Origin: Lysinibacter cavernae
Lineage (GTDB): Bacteria > Actinomycetota > Actinomycetes > Actinomycetales > Microbacteriaceae
Assembly: GCF_011758565.1 (NCBI RefSeq)
Contig: NZ_JAAMOX010000004.1
Coordinates: 43,975 to 107,974 of the forward strand
Length of the DNA: 64,000 bases
Direction of reading: 5' to 3'
Each line of letters starts with the position of its first letter. Within the stretch, counting starts at the first letter, position 1. Both the position numbers and the translations under genes were made by a program. Positions 18,473 to 27,590 of the stretch are shown piece after piece. The notes below the pieces were generated by a model. It saw only the letters and a program-made list of their open reading frames with translations, made no database searches and was not told the origin of the DNA.

Positions 18473-20104
18473 TTAGCGCTTCTTGACTACGATCTTTTCC
18501 TGGTTGACGTCGTCTTCGTCGAGAGCCTTGACCTCTTCGTTGCCAACGAGTGACTTGCCTTCGCTCGTCTGGAACTCAAGCTTGAACTTGTCAATGCTTG
18601 AACCAAGCGTTGCGACGGTATCGTCGTCAAGCACGTTGGTCTCGCGGAGCGTGTTGAGAACCTCGGTGTTGCGACCAAGGTAGTCGAGCAGCTCGCGCTC
18701 AAAGCGCAGGATGTCTTCAACAGGAACCTCGTCGAGCTTGCCGTTGGTGCCAGCCCAGATCGAAACAACCTGGTCTTCAACGGGGTACGGCGAGTACTGC
18801 GGCTGCTTGAGCAACTCGGTGAGGCGTGCGCCTCTGGCGAGCTGACGGCGGCTTGCAGCGTCGAGGTCGGATGCGAACATCGCGAAGGCCTCAAGCGAAC
18901 GGTACTGGGCGAGCTCGAGCTTGAGCGTTCCAGAAACCTTCTTGATCGACTTGACCTGAGCGTCTCCACCAACACGCGAAACCGAGATACCAACGTCAAC
19001 AGCAGGGCGCTGGTTGGCGTTGAAGAGGTCGGACTGGAGGAAGATCTGGCCGTCGGTGATCGAGATCACGTTGGTGGGGATGTAGGCAGAAACGTCGTTT
19101 GCCTTGGTCTCGATGATTGGCAGACCTGTCATCGAACCAGCACCCAGCTCGTCGGAGAGCTTTGCACAACGCTCGAGCAGACGCGAGTGCAAGTAGAAGA
19201 CGTCACCAGGGTAAGCCTCGCGGCCCGGTGGACGGCGGAGCAGCAGTGAAACGGCACGGTAGGCCTCAGCCTGCTTCGACAGGTCATCGAAGATGATGAG
19301 TACGTGCTTGCTGTCGTACATCCAGTGCTGGCCGATAGCCGAACCGGTGTACGGAGCGAGGTACTTGAAGCCTGCTGGGTCGGATGCTGGCGAAGCCACG
19401 ATGGTCGTGTACTCCATGGCGCCGGCGTCCTCGAGTGCACCGCGAACGGCTGCGATGGTCGAGCCCTTCTGACCGATAGCAACGTAGATGCAACGAACCT
19501 GCTTGTTGGTGTCGCCCGACTCCCAGTTCGCCTTCTGGTTGATGATGGTGTCAATCGCGATGGCGGTCTTACCCGTCTGGCGGTCACCAATGATGAGCTG
19601 ACGCTGTCCACGACCGATCGGGATCATGGCGTCGATCGCCTTGATGCCGGTCTGCATTGGCTCGTGAACCGACTTACGGGCCATAACGCCAGGAGCCTGA
19701 AGCTCAAGGGCGCGGCGGCCGGTCGAAGCGATTTCGCCAAGGCCATCAATTGGGTTTCCGAGAGGGTCAACCACGCGGCCGAGGTATCCCTCGCCAACGG
19801 GAACGGAGAGGACCTCACCTGTGCGGGTGACTTCCTGTCCCTCTTCAATGCCGGTGAACTCACCGAGCACAACAACACCAATTTTGGTCTCGTCGAGGTT
19901 TTGAGCAAGACCGAGGGTTCCGTCGGCAAAACGAACCAGCTCGTTCGCCATAACGCCGGGGAGACCCTCAACGTGTGCGATACCGTCAGCGGCATCAACA
20001 ACGTAGCCAATCTCAGTCTTCGAGGCCTTATCGGGCTCGTAGGATGCCGCAAAGTCCTTCAGCGCATCACGGATTTCATCCGGGCTGATCGATAGTTCTG
20101 CCAT
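18473..20104 (-). CDS. atpA: ATP synthase F1 alpha subunit
   Basis: A 543-residue alpha subunit with Walker [15 protein letters not shown], the arginine-finger segment SISVGGDAQ-type block ([18 protein letters not shown]), and [23 protein letters not shown]. It starts at ATG 20104 with GAGG seven bases upstream. A C-terminal extension rich in acidic and lysine residues ([22 protein letters not shown] end) is longer than in E. coli, as is common in actinobacteria. Its start codon can be captured in an 11-bp RNA stem by the leader (see 20101-20145), which may tune its translation relative to atpH. Confidence 0.98.
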   Translation of the reverse strand: MAELSISPDEIRDALKDFAASYEPDKASKTEIGYVVDAADGIAHVEGLPGVMANELVRFADGTLGLAQNLDETKIGVVVLGEFTGIEEGQEVTRTGEVLSVPVGEGYLGRVVDPLGNPIDGLGEIASTGRRALELQAPGVMARKSVHEPMQTGIKAIDAMIPIGRGQRQLIIGDRQTGKTAIAIDTIINQKANWESGDTNKQVRCIYVAIGQKGSTIAAVRGALEDAGAMEYTTIVASPASDPAGFKYLAPYTGSAIGQHWMYDSKHVLIIFDDLSKQAEAYRAVSLLLRRPPGREAYPGDVFYLHSRLLERCAKLSDELGAGSMTGLPIIETKANDVSAYIPTNVISITDGQIFLQSDLFNANQRPAVDVGISVSRVGGDAQVKSIKKVSGTLKLELAQYRSLEAFAMFASDLDAASRRQLARGARLTELLKQPQYSPYPVEDQVVSIWAGTNGKLDEVPVEDILRFERELLDYLGRNTEVLNTLRETNVLDDDTVATLGSSIDKFKLEFQTSEGKSLVGNEEVKALDEDDVNQEKIVVKKR

Positions 20105-20145
20105 TTGGTTTCCTCTGTTACGATTCGTAAACCAAATGGTTTACG
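20101..20145 (-). promoter_or_regulatory. atpA leader with two exclusive stems
   Basis: In the mRNA (minus strand) a palindrome forms stem 1 (20138-20145 with 20126-20133, loop AUUU). The right half and loop of that palindrome (20129-20139, CCAUUUGGUUU) are exactly complementary to AAACCAAAUGG at 20101-20111, which contains the atpA start codon. So stem 1 (8 bp) and the start-sequestering stem 2 (11 bp, with the GAGG ribosome site in its loop) cannot coexist. A run of seven U (20151-20157) lies just upstream. This looks like a translational switch; it could also be a coincidence of a palindromic protein-binding site. Confidence 0.55.
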
Positions 20146-20182
20146 GATATAAAAAAATTCTCGCTCGGTTACTAGCGGTGAG

Positions 20183-20980
20183 CTAGCTTGCGAGTTGACG
20201 TCGTAGTTCGCTGAGGCGAGCCGAGACACTCCCATCGATGACATCGTCACCGATTTGAATGTGCAGTCCGCCGATGAGTGAGGGATCAACGATGACGTTG
20301 ATCTTGACCGGACGGTCGTACGAGGAAGAGAGCGACTTCTGGAGTCGGTCTACTCGAGCGGCGTCAAGGTCGTGAGCGCTTGTAACCGTTGCAAGGGTGA
20401 GCCCTGACTGGTCAGCAACCGTTTTTGCTGCTTCGGTGAGCAGCTCACCGATGCGGCGTCCGCGAGGAACGCTCACCAGGTGGGTGACGATCGCCTGCGT
20501 TGCTGACGAGGCTTTGCCTGCAAGGAGACGCTGCGCGAGAGCAGCTTTTGCGTCGGCGACACCGAGGGTGCTTCCGAGCGCAAGCTCAAGCTCCGCGTTG
20601 GACGATACCGCTGCGTTGACAGCAAGCAATTCGTCGTCGATTGCGAGGCCGGCAGGTGCCGTGATCGCAAGCGTGCGGATGCCGAGGTCTTCGAGCGCGT
20701 CGACAACATCGGCTGGCTCTGACCAACGGCTGTCAGCCACGGTCTTGAGCAGCGCAAGCGCCGCCGGGGCAACCGAGCCAGAAAAGACTCGGTCGACCAC
20801 GGCGTTTTTGGCTGCCGCGTCGGCAATCGGGTTTCCGATTGCCGCACGCAGGGCCGAGTGTGAATTCAGCGTGCGAGCTGCGTCAAGCAGCTGCACGCCA
20901 ACCTCTGCCGTGAGCGAACTGGACTGTGCGTTGAGCACAGACTGCGCTGCGGCGAGGGCTTCTCTGGATGCACTACCCAT
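20183..20980 (-). CDS. atpH: ATP synthase F1 delta subunit
   Basis: A 265-residue delta (OSCP) subunit linking the peripheral stalk to F1. Actinobacterial forms are longer than the 177 residues of E. coli, and this one fits. Recognisable parts are the N-terminal helical bundle (HSALRAAIGNPIADAAAKNAVVDRVF region) and the C-terminal VTSAHDLDAARVDRLQ ... DPSLIGGLHIQIGDDVIDGSVSARLSELRRQL (key part GGLHIQIGDDVIDGS). Its start shares one base with the atpF stop, giving tight coupling. It is followed by 78 bases containing the atpA leader structures. Confidence 0.96.
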   Translation of the reverse strand: MGSASREALAAAQSVLNAQSSSLTAEVGVQLLDAARTLNSHSALRAAIGNPIADAAAKNAVVDRVFSGSVAPAALALLKTVADSRWSEPADVVDALEDLGIRTLAITAPAGLAIDDELLAVNAAVSSNAELELALGSTLGVADAKAALAQRLLAGKASSATQAIVTHLVSVPRGRRIGELLTEAAKTVADQSGLTLATVTSAHDLDAARVDRLQKSLSSSYDRPVKINVIVDPSLIGGLHIQIGDDVIDGSVSARLSELRRQLAS

Positions 20981-21531
20981 TACTTAGCAGCCTTTTCGGA
21001 TGCTTCGAGGTCAGCGAGGAAGCGGTCGACGAGTGCGCCGGCCTTCTTGTCGTCGCTGAGGCTTTCGCCAACCACGCCTGAGGCGAGGTCGATGGCGAGC
21101 GAGCCAACCTCTTTACGAAGGGTTACTACTGCGCTCTGGCGCTCGGCCTCGATCTGTGCCTTTGCGGTTGCGGTAACGCGAGCGGCCTCAACCGTCGCGG
21201 CTTCCTTGGCCTCAGCAACGATCTTGGATCCGTCTGCACGAGCGGACTCGCGGATTTCTCCGGCTTCCTGACGGGCACCAGCAAGCTGGGCCGTGTATTC
21301 CTGCAGAGCGGCCTCGGCCTGAGCCTGAGCTTCGTCGGCCTTCGCGATGTTGCCTTCGATAGCGGCAGAACGCTCGTCGAGCATCGTCTGAACCTTCGGA
21401 AGAATTGACTTCCAGAAGAAGATCAGGATGATCGCAAAGCACACCGCAGACCAGATGATGTCATACGAAGCGGGGATGATCGGGTTGATCGATTCACCCT
21501 CAGCCGCGGCAACGATTACTGCGTTGAGCAT
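20980..21531 (-). CDS. atpF: ATP synthase Fo b subunit
   Basis: A 183-residue b subunit of the peripheral stalk. One N-terminal membrane helix (SYDIIWSAVCFAIILIFFW, about 24-42) is followed by a long charged coiled coil (PKVQTMLDERSAAIEGNIAKADEAQAQAE and on, key part LDERSAAIEGNIAKADEA). The C-terminal part binds the delta subunit. It follows atpE by 32 bases and overlaps atpH by one base. Confidence 0.97.
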   Translation of the reverse strand: MLNAVIVAAAEGESINPIIPASYDIIWSAVCFAIILIFFWKSILPKVQTMLDERSAAIEGNIAKADEAQAQAEAALQEYTAQLAGARQEAGEIRESARADGSKIVAEAKEAATVEAARVTATAKAQIEAERQSAVVTLRKEVGSLAIDLASGVVGESLSDDKKAGALVDRFLADLEASEKAAK

Positions 21532-21563
21532 ATTGCCTCCTATCGAGACGTTAGAAGGTTAAC

Positions 21564-21839
<276 letters not shown>

Positions 21840-22655
21840 TTAGTGCTCTTCAGCCAGCGCAAGCTGGATGTAAACAGCGGTGAGAATCGTAAATACATAG
21901 GCCTGCAGCACTGCAACCAAAATCTCGAAGAGAGTGAAGGCGAAGCCGAAGGCGAGGGTACCAACGCCGAAGAGCTTGAACAGGCCCTCGGAGTTGAAGA
22001 GGAAGAACTGCGTTGCCGAGAACAGCAGTACGAGCAGCAAGTGACCAACCAGCATGTTCATCAGGAGACGCAGCGTGAGCGTAACCGGACGGATAATGAA
22101 GGTCGAGAGAAGCTCGATCGGGGTCACAATGACATAGAGGCCAACGGGAACTCCGGGCGGGAACAGTGAGTTCTTGAAGAAGTTCTTTGGGCTCTTCTTG
22201 ATACCAGCGTAAATAAACGTTACGTACGAAACAGCAGCCAGCACGAGCGGGAAGCCGATGGTCGACGATGCACCGATGTTCAGACCGGGGATAATACCCG
22301 TGATGTTGAACGCAAGAACAAGGAAGAAGATCGAGGTGAGGATCGGGAGGAAGCGACGACCGTCAACCTTGCCAAGAAGGTTTTCGGCGAGTCCCTCGCG
22401 AACGAAGTCGAGGCCCATCTCGATGATGCTCTGACCGCGGCCCGGAACAATCCGGAGCTTTCGCGTGCCAAGCCAGAAGAGGAGGATGAGGACGGCAACC
22501 ATGAGAAAACGAATCAGAATGATTCGGTTGATCTCAAAGTTAGTGCCCTCGAAGAAGATTACCGGTGGGAAGAACTCGTCAATGGTTGGTGCGTGAAACT
22601 CGCCATCACTGGCGGTCACAAACGGAACTGACAAGTTCAGAACGTTAGCTAACAG
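21840..22655 (-). CDS. atpB: ATP synthase Fo a subunit
   Basis: The membrane-bound a subunit that forms the proton half-channels. The essential arginine is in ELLSTFIIRPVTLTLRLLMNMLVGH, key part RLLMNMLVGHLL, and the last helices end in FTILTAVYIQLALAEEH. The frame is open back to a GTG at 22727, but that start has no ribosome site and would add a cysteine-rich segment not expected in this protein. A clear AGGAG (22664-22668) sits six bases before a CTG at 22655, which begins LLANVLNLSVPF; I choose this as start although CTG starts are rare. TTG at 22634 is another option. First canonical gene of the atp operon, after the atpI-like gene. Confidence 0.9.
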   Translation of the reverse strand: MLANVLNLSVPFVTASDGEFHAPTIDEFFPPVIFFEGTNFEINRIILIRFLMVAVLILLFWLGTRKLRIVPGRGQSIIEMGLDFVREGLAENLLGKVDGRRFLPILTSIFFLVLAFNITGIIPGLNIGASSTIGFPLVLAAVSYVTFIYAGIKKSPKNFFKNSLFPPGVPVGLYVIVTPIELLSTFIIRPVTLTLRLLMNMLVGHLLLVLLFSATQFFLFNSEGLFKLFGVGTLAFGFAFTLFEILVAVLQAYVFTILTAVYIQLALAEEH

Positions 22656-22888
22656 CGCTATCTCCTGAATCGGGGCACGAGAACAAGCTCCTGCGACGAC
22701 GAACGGCGGACATCCCAAATCGGACACAAAAACAAGTGATCCGTGCGGTGGGAACTGCTCTACTCTATCAAGGTTTTGCCGGGAACACGCAATTCTGCGG
22801 GCAAAAAGTTGCTTTCTCGGACCAGAAAATTAGCACAAGCCCAAGATGCTCCTCTGAGCGACTCGCGGTTGGTGCAAGTAGGTGGGTA

Positions 22889-23398
22889 TTAGACCCGTCG
22901 CCCCTGCCCCAGGTCGCCGACATAGGGCACCCGGTTTTTGGTGACGACGATGACGTCGGTCACCAGCGAAGCAAGCACTCCGGCGAGAACGCTGAGGAAG
23001 AAGATCTGGCCGTTGAGCCAGTCTTGGTCCCTGACAACGATCGTGAGCACGATGAAGAGGGCAAATTTAACGAGCCATGAGCCAAGCACGAGCGCGAAGA
23101 ACCACACGACGTACAGGTCACTCTTAACAAACCGGTTCGAGACCAAAATGCTCACAACCGTGATAGCAAGCAGTACGAGCGCGCTGACAGAGCCGAGCGC
23201 CGCGCTGAGCAGGCCAGTCGAACCATCCCACAGCCACCCGATCACGCTCATGACCGCGATGACGCCTAGGCCAACATAGCTGCCAAGGATCAGGGCACGG
23301 CGAAGGATGGGTTGCGATGACGGGACAACGCGTGGCAGCTGTTCCACATCCACCGGCTGGTCGTCGGGGGCTGGTTGGGCTGGAGTGGTGTCAGTCAT
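22889..23398 (-). CDS. AtpI-like membrane protein
   Basis: A 169-residue membrane protein with about four helices (ILGSYVGLGVIAVMSVIGWLW, LLSAALGSVSALVLLAITVV, LYVVWFFALVLGSWLVKFALF, IFFLSVLAGVLASLVTDVIVV, each shown in part) after a polar, proline-rich N-terminus of 30 residues. Size, topology and its place directly upstream of atpB match the actinobacterial AtpI/ATP synthase protein I-like family, which helps assemble the c ring or supply Mg2+ in other bacteria. Assignment rests mainly on context; a 160-base gap to atpB suggests the main atp promoter may lie there. Confidence 0.75.
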   Translation of the reverse strand: MTDTTPAQPAPDDQPVDVEQLPRVVPSSQPILRRALILGSYVGLGVIAVMSVIGWLWDGSTGLLSAALGSVSALVLLAITVVSILVSNRFVKSDLYVVWFFALVLGSWLVKFALFIVLTIVVRDQDWLNGQIFFLSVLAGVLASLVTDVIVVTKNRVPYVGDLGQGRRV

Positions 23399-23457
23399 GG
23401 GTAGTCTCTTCGTCGGCTTTCTGTTGGCTGCCCGGAAGGGCTGATCTGGCGGGGAAA

Positions 23458-24669
23458 CTAGTCGTCGAGTTTAATGCGCTTTTCTGAGGCTTCATCAAGC
23501 GGGTCGTATGGGGCGAGGACATCGGCGGCTGCCGAGTCAACATCCGCGAGCTGCACCTCGATCTCGGTGCGCTTTCGGCGACCAAGGGGGGCAAGCGTCA
23601 TTGCGAGGCAGCCGAGGAATCCAACGCCCATAAAGATGAGCGGAAACAGGAACGACTGCGAGATAAAGATAAACAAGAAACCGATGGAGATAACGGCCGT
23701 CCATGCATAGAAGATCAGCACGGCTTGGAGGTGGCTGTGTCCCATATCAAGCAGGCGGTGATGCAGGTGCTTTCGGTCAGCCGTGAACGGGCTCTTCCCC
23801 GCTTGCACACGCCGAATAACCGCGAGCGAGAAGTCAAGCAACGGCACCGTCATGACAGCAAACGGAAGAATGATGGGGATGTATGCCGCGAGCAGTACCT
23901 TCGTATCCAGCGAACCAGGATTGAGCTGACCCGTGACGGAAATTGTCGAGACCGCCATCATAAGGCCAACAAGCAACGCACCAGAGTCTCCCATGAACAT
24001 GCGGGCCTTGTGCCAGTTGAACGGCAAGAATCCAACGCATACCCCAACAAGAATGACCGCGATGAGGCTCGCAAGGTTGAAGTGGTTGTTTGGGCTTGTC
24101 TGCTGAACGAGCAAGAAACTATAGATGAAAAACACGCCGTTGGCGATAATCGCAACTCCAGCCACGAGCCCGTCGAGGCCGTCGATGAAGTTGATGGCGT
24201 TCATGACGAGCACAACAAGGAACACCGTGAGCACAAAGTTAGCGAGGGGCGAGGCAATTGCGATGCTGTTGCCGATGGGGAGTGACACGATCTGGATGCT
24301 CTGCCAGGCAAGCAGACCGGCGGCAAGCATCTGTGCACCAAGCTTGATCATCCAGTCAAGGTCCCAAATGTCGTCGGCGATGCCAACAACAACGATAAGG
24401 AGCGCGGCGCCGAGGATTGCCCAGATGGGGCCGGGATCGGCGAAAATGATGCTGAAAATCGGAAGCGGAATCTGTGAGGCAACGGCAAATGCGACAAGCA
24501 TGCCGCAAAACATTGCAATTCCGCCGAGTCTCGGCGTTGGCGTCGAATGCACATCGCGCTCACGGACCGCGGGCGCAAGCCGATACTTCGTGCTGAGTTT
24601 GTACACAATATACGAGGCCCCGCCGGAGACGAGTGCCGCAATCGCGAAGATAAGGAGATAGAGGCGCAC
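23458..24669 (-). CDS. WecA/TagO-like glycosyl-1-phosphate transferase
   Basis: A 403-residue polytopic enzyme of the MraY/WecA superfamily that transfers GlcNAc-1-phosphate (or a similar sugar phosphate) from UDP to polyprenyl phosphate, starting cell-wall polymer synthesis at the inner membrane face. Diagnostic motifs are VVGIADDIWDLDW (catalytic Asp pair), NAINFIDGLDGLVAG, MFMGDSGALLVG and the basic DRKHLHHRLLDMGHS loop (HxxHH-type, favouring WecA over MraY). Eleven or so helices. The GTG start overlaps the tsaC stop by one base (TAGTG), so the two are co-translated. The C-terminal 60 residues are polar and cytoplasmic. Confidence 0.92.
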   Translation of the reverse strand: MRLYLLIFAIAALVSGGASYIVYKLSTKYRLAPAVRERDVHSTPTPRLGGIAMFCGMLVAFAVASQIPLPIFSIIFADPGPIWAILGAALLIVVVGIADDIWDLDWMIKLGAQMLAAGLLAWQSIQIVSLPIGNSIAIASPLANFVLTVFLVVLVMNAINFIDGLDGLVAGVAIIANGVFFIYSFLLVQQTSPNNHFNLASLIAVILVGVCVGFLPFNWHKARMFMGDSGALLVGLMMAVSTISVTGQLNPGSLDTKVLLAAYIPIILPFAVMTVPLLDFSLAVIRRVQAGKSPFTADRKHLHHRLLDMGHSHLQAVLIFYAWTAVISIGFLFIFISQSFLFPLIFMGVGFLGCLAMTLAPLGRRKRTEIEVQLADVDSAAADVLAPYDPLDEASEKRIKLDD

Positions 24670-25331
24670 TAGCTGACCGAAACACCTTCGAGGGCTGCTG
24701 CAAGCTGCTCAGCCGAGATATCGCCGGCACGAAGCACAACAAGCGACCCACCATCGTCGGTCAGGCCGCGAGCATCCACGATGGTGGATGCCGTGCCAGA
24801 GGGTTCGGCAGCTCCGGCCTCAAGGTAGACAGCAATCGAATCGCCAAGCATGCTCTCGGCTTCTGCCGCAGACATTGCGGCAGGCTGAGCGGTGAGGTTT
24901 GCGGACGACACGGCAAGTGGCCCTGTCTCGGCAAGGAGCTCGAGCGCGATTGAGCTATTTGGCATGCGAACAGCAACCGTTCCGTTGGTGTCGCCGAGGT
25001 CCCAGTGCAGCGAGGGCTGCGCGTTGAGGACAATGGTGAGGGCTCCCGGCCAGAAAGCCTCAACAAGTTCGGTCACTTTCTGCGGCACAGATTCGGCCAG
25101 CGCGTTCAACATCGCGGTATTGGCAATCAACACTGGCGGCGGCGACTGGCGGGTCCTCCCTTTTGCATCAAGCAGACGCTGCACGGCTGCCGGGGAGAAG
25201 GCATCGGCAGCTACCCCGTAGACAGTGTCAGTTGGAAAGACAACAAGTTCGCCCTTGGCGATAGCGCCACGCGCGTGCCGCATCCCCGCAAGAAGTTCCG
25301 CGCTCACCGAGCAGTCAAATACCGTAGCCAT
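24669..25331 (-). CDS. tsaC: Threonylcarbamoyl-AMP synthase (Sua5/YrdC family)
   Basis: A 220-residue Sua5/YrdC-domain protein making L-threonylcarbamoyladenylate for the t6A modification at position 37 of ANN-decoding tRNAs. Family blocks: GELVVFPTDTVYGVAADAF, VLIANTAMLNAL, WPGALTIVLNA, AVRMPNSSIALELLAETGPLAVSSANLTAQPA (key part PLAVSSANLTAQPA) and STIVDARG. It lacks the extra C-terminal Sua5 domain. Start at ATG 25331 (MATVFDC) fits homologues; the longer frame to 25406 runs through spacer. Gene order prmC - tsaC - WecA-like - atpI - atp is widespread in actinobacteria. Confidence 0.94.
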   Translation of the reverse strand: MATVFDCSVSAELLAGMRHARGAIAKGELVVFPTDTVYGVAADAFSPAAVQRLLDAKGRTRQSPPPVLIANTAMLNALAESVPQKVTELVEAFWPGALTIVLNAQPSLHWDLGDTNGTVAVRMPNSSIALELLAETGPLAVSSANLTAQPAAMSAAEAESMLGDSIAVYLEAGAAEPSGTASTIVDARGLTDDGGSLVVLRAGDISAEQLAAALEGVSVS

Positions 25332-25400
25332 AACTCTCCCATGATAGTTAGTAACGCTGGCAGTTCGCTCATCCGCGCTGGGTACGCAACGAACGGAAGC

Positions 25401-25460
25401 ATCCATTCGCCCCCAAACGCGATGTTCTTGGCAAATTATCGCAATCTGCGGCGAATGGAT
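25401..25460. repeat. Inverted repeat between prmC and tsaC
   Basis: Perfect 11-bp arms ATCCATTCGCC (25401-25411) and GGCGAATGGAT (25450-25460) separated by 38 bases, with a further partial copy GCGAATGGCG just after, near the prmC stop. It sits in the only sizeable gap (146 bases) of this otherwise tight gene string. It may be a paired protein-binding site for a promoter of tsaC onward, or an RNA stem. Confidence 0.45.
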
Positions 25461-25477
25461 TTGTCGGCCGGCTGCGC

Positions 25478-26326
25478 TCAGCGAATGGCGGTTGTTGTGC
25501 GGTCGCGATAGGTGAGGTCTTTATGTGTCTCTGGGGACCGCCAGCCATCCTGCGCGAGCAGCGTCCGAATCGCGTCACCCTGTAATTCTCCGTGCTCCAA
25601 GACGAGGACTCCCCCTTGCACAACAAGTCGAAGACCAACCTGGCTCACCGTGCGGACCACATCGAGGCCGTCCTCTCCCCCATAGAGAGCGACCTCAGGG
25701 TCGAACAGACGGACCTCCGGATCGCGAGGGATGGCAGCTGCGGGAATATAGGGAGGATTTGAAATGAGCACGTTCACCGTGCCAGCTAGGTGATCGACCG
25801 CATGCTCAAGATCACCGTGGATCAGCTCAGCGTTTGGCGCAGCGACCTCGTCAAAATTGCGCCGGGTCCAGGGAAACGCGTCGTCGCTCATCTCAACGGC
25901 GTAGACCCTTGCCGTTGGGACCTCGACTGCCATCGCAAGCGCAATAGCGCCGCTTCCGGTGCCAAGGTCGACCGCGACCGGCTCTGCTGCAGGTAACGCC
26001 CTCAGCGCATCAATGGCAAACTGCACAACCGATTCGGTCTCAGGCCGTGGCACAAACACACCCGGCCCAACGTTGAGGGTGAGCGATCGAAACGCGGCGG
26101 TTCCCGTGATGTGCTGCAGCGGTTCGCGGGTGGCTCGCCGAGCCACCAAGGGGGCAAGGGCCGTACGCGCATCGTCGTCGACGGCGACATCCATAATCGA
26201 TAGGGCCTGCACTCGACCGCGGCTCTCGTTGAGCACATGCCCAAGAAGGAGCTCAGCATCAACCTGAGGGTCTGGGATGCCGGCGTCCGTCAGCCGGGCA
26301 ACGACCGCTTCTACGAGGGCGCGCAT
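25478..26326 (-). CDS. prmC: Release factor glutamine methyltransferase PrmC
   Basis: A 282-residue SAM-dependent methyltransferase that methylates the Gln of the GGQ motif of RF1/RF2. The N-terminal helical bundle (LVEAVVARLTDAGIPDPQVDAELLLGHVL in part) precedes the Rossmann domain with VFVPRPETE, AVDLGTGSGAIALAMA (SAM binding) and the diagnostic NVLISNPPYIPA. The frame runs back to 26434, but an AAGGAG upstream of the ATG at 26326 and normal family length place the start here. Its substrate gene prfA lies 2.4 kb away; cysK-cysE on the other strand separate the two. Confidence 0.93.
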   Translation of the reverse strand: MRALVEAVVARLTDAGIPDPQVDAELLLGHVLNESRGRVQALSIMDVAVDDDARTALAPLVARRATREPLQHITGTAAFRSLTLNVGPGVFVPRPETESVVQFAIDALRALPAAEPVAVDLGTGSGAIALAMAVEVPTARVYAVEMSDDAFPWTRRNFDEVAAPNAELIHGDLEHAVDHLAGTVNVLISNPPYIPAAAIPRDPEVRLFDPEVALYGGEDGLDVVRTVSQVGLRLVVQGGVLVLEHGELQGDAIRTLLAQDGWRSPETHKDLTYRDRTTTAIR

Positions 26327-26499
26327 ACCCGTGGCGGCTCCTTCGTTGTGCCGGCTGCCGTCAGTGCTTGAGGTTGATGCCGCGGTTTTGGGGTCAAGAG
26401 GAGAAGAGATGATCGCAAGCTTTCTGCTGGCCAACGTGGTGAATGTCCAGTCTACGGTGCGCCCATCCGGCCAACTGCGGAATCAAACGGGCATATGCC

Positions 26500-26522
26500 G
26501 TGTTACAGAAAGGGCGTAACAC
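26500..26522 (+). promoter_or_regulatory. Operator-like dyad before cysK
   Basis: Perfect 7-bp arms GTGTTAC (26500-26506) and GTAACAC (26516-26522), nine bases apart, abut a -35-like TTGTCT (26523-26528). A perfect 10-bp palindrome GGCATATGCC (26490-26499) touches it on the other side, and a -10-like CATAAT is at 26551-26556. This clustering suggests a repressor or activator site controlling cysK-cysE; the regulator is unknown. Confidence 0.45.
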
Positions 26523-26622
26523 TTGTCTGCGTCGCAAACGCAGGTAATAGCATAATCGCAGCGGGTCCACTGGGGTGTCTCAACGTTTGGTCTCCCCATA
26601 CCGCCTCACCCTAAGGAGAACC

Positions 26623-27561
26623 GTGTCTCAACGCATCCACGCAAACATAACCGAGGCTTTTGCCAACACTCCCCTAGTCCAGCTCAATCGCGTGGTCGGC
26701 GACGCAGGCGCCCGCGTACTTGCCAAGCTTGAGTTCTACAACCCAGGCGCAAGCGTGAAGGATCGACTCGGCATCGCCATTGTTGATGCCGCCGAACAGT
26801 CTGGCGAGCTCAAGCCGGGCGGAACCATCGTTGAGGGCACCAGCGGCAACACTGGCATCGCGCTCGCGCTCGTCGGCGCAGCTCGGGGCTACAAGGTGAT
26901 CCTGACCATGCCAGAGACCATGAGTAAAGAGCGTCGCGTGCTCCTTCGCGCGTATGGCGCGGAGATCGTGCTCACCCCAGGCCCTGAAGGCATGCGCGGC
27001 GCGGTTGAAAAGGCAAAGGAGATCGTAGAAAATACGCCGGGAGCAATCTGGGCGAAGCAGTTCTCGAACCCCGCCAACGCCGAAATCCACCGCGTCACAA
27101 CGGCAGAAGAAATCTGGCGCGACACCGACGGTGAGGTTGACATTGTTGTTGCCGGCATCGGCACAGGGGGCACCATCACCGGTGTCGGCCAGGTACTCAA
27201 GGCCCGCAAGCCTGGCCTACAGGTCATCGCGGTCGAGCCCATCGACTCGCCTCTGCTCAGCGAGGGCAAAGCCGGCCCGCACAAACTCCAGGGCATTGGC
27301 GCAAACTTTGTGCCAGAGGTTCTCGACACAACCGTGTACGACGAGGTATTCGACGTCACGCTTGAGGACTCGCTTCGCGTCGCCCGTGCGCTGGCAACCG
27401 ACGAGGGCATCCTCGCAGGCATCTCGTCAGGCTCCGCCGTACACGCCGCAATCGAGGTTGCCAAGCGCCCCGAAAACGCTGGCAAAACCATTGTTGTCAT
27501 CGTGCCAGACTTTGGTGAGCGCTACATTTCGACCGTGCTCTACGAAGACCTGCTCGACTAG
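26623..27561 (+). CDS. cysK: Cysteine synthase (O-acetylserine sulfhydrylase)
   Basis: A 312-residue PLP enzyme forming cysteine from O-acetylserine and sulfide in the cytoplasm. K46 in [11 protein letters not shown] binds [14 protein letters not shown] is the substrate loop and [13 protein letters not shown] binds the PLP phosphate; EPIDSPLL and [13 protein letters not shown] are typical of CysK. The GTG at 26623 follows AAGGAGAA with ideal spacing, so I prefer it to the frame start at 26575. It lies 29 bases before cysE, forming a two-gene cysteine operon on the plus strand. Confidence 0.96.
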   Translation: MSQRIHANITEAFANTPLVQLNRVVGDAGARVLAKLEFYNPGASVKDRLGIAIVDAAEQSGELKPGGTIVEGTSGNTGIALALVGAARGYKVILTMPETMSKERRVLLRAYGAEIVLTPGPEGMRGAVEKAKEIVENTPGAIWAKQFSNPANAEIHRVTTAEEIWRDTDGEVDIVVAGIGTGGTITGVGQVLKARKPGLQVIAVEPIDSPLLSEGKAGPHKLQGIGANFVPEVLDTTVYDEVFDVTLEDSLRVARALATDEGILAGISSGSAVHAAIEVAKRPENAGKTIVVIVPDFGERYISTVLYEDLLD

Positions 27562-27590
27562 GCGAAGAATCAGGTAGGCTCCCCCTCAGC

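Noticed and set aside
19304..20095. 263-codon plus-strand frame
   Set aside because: Antisense of atpA with no recognisable family.
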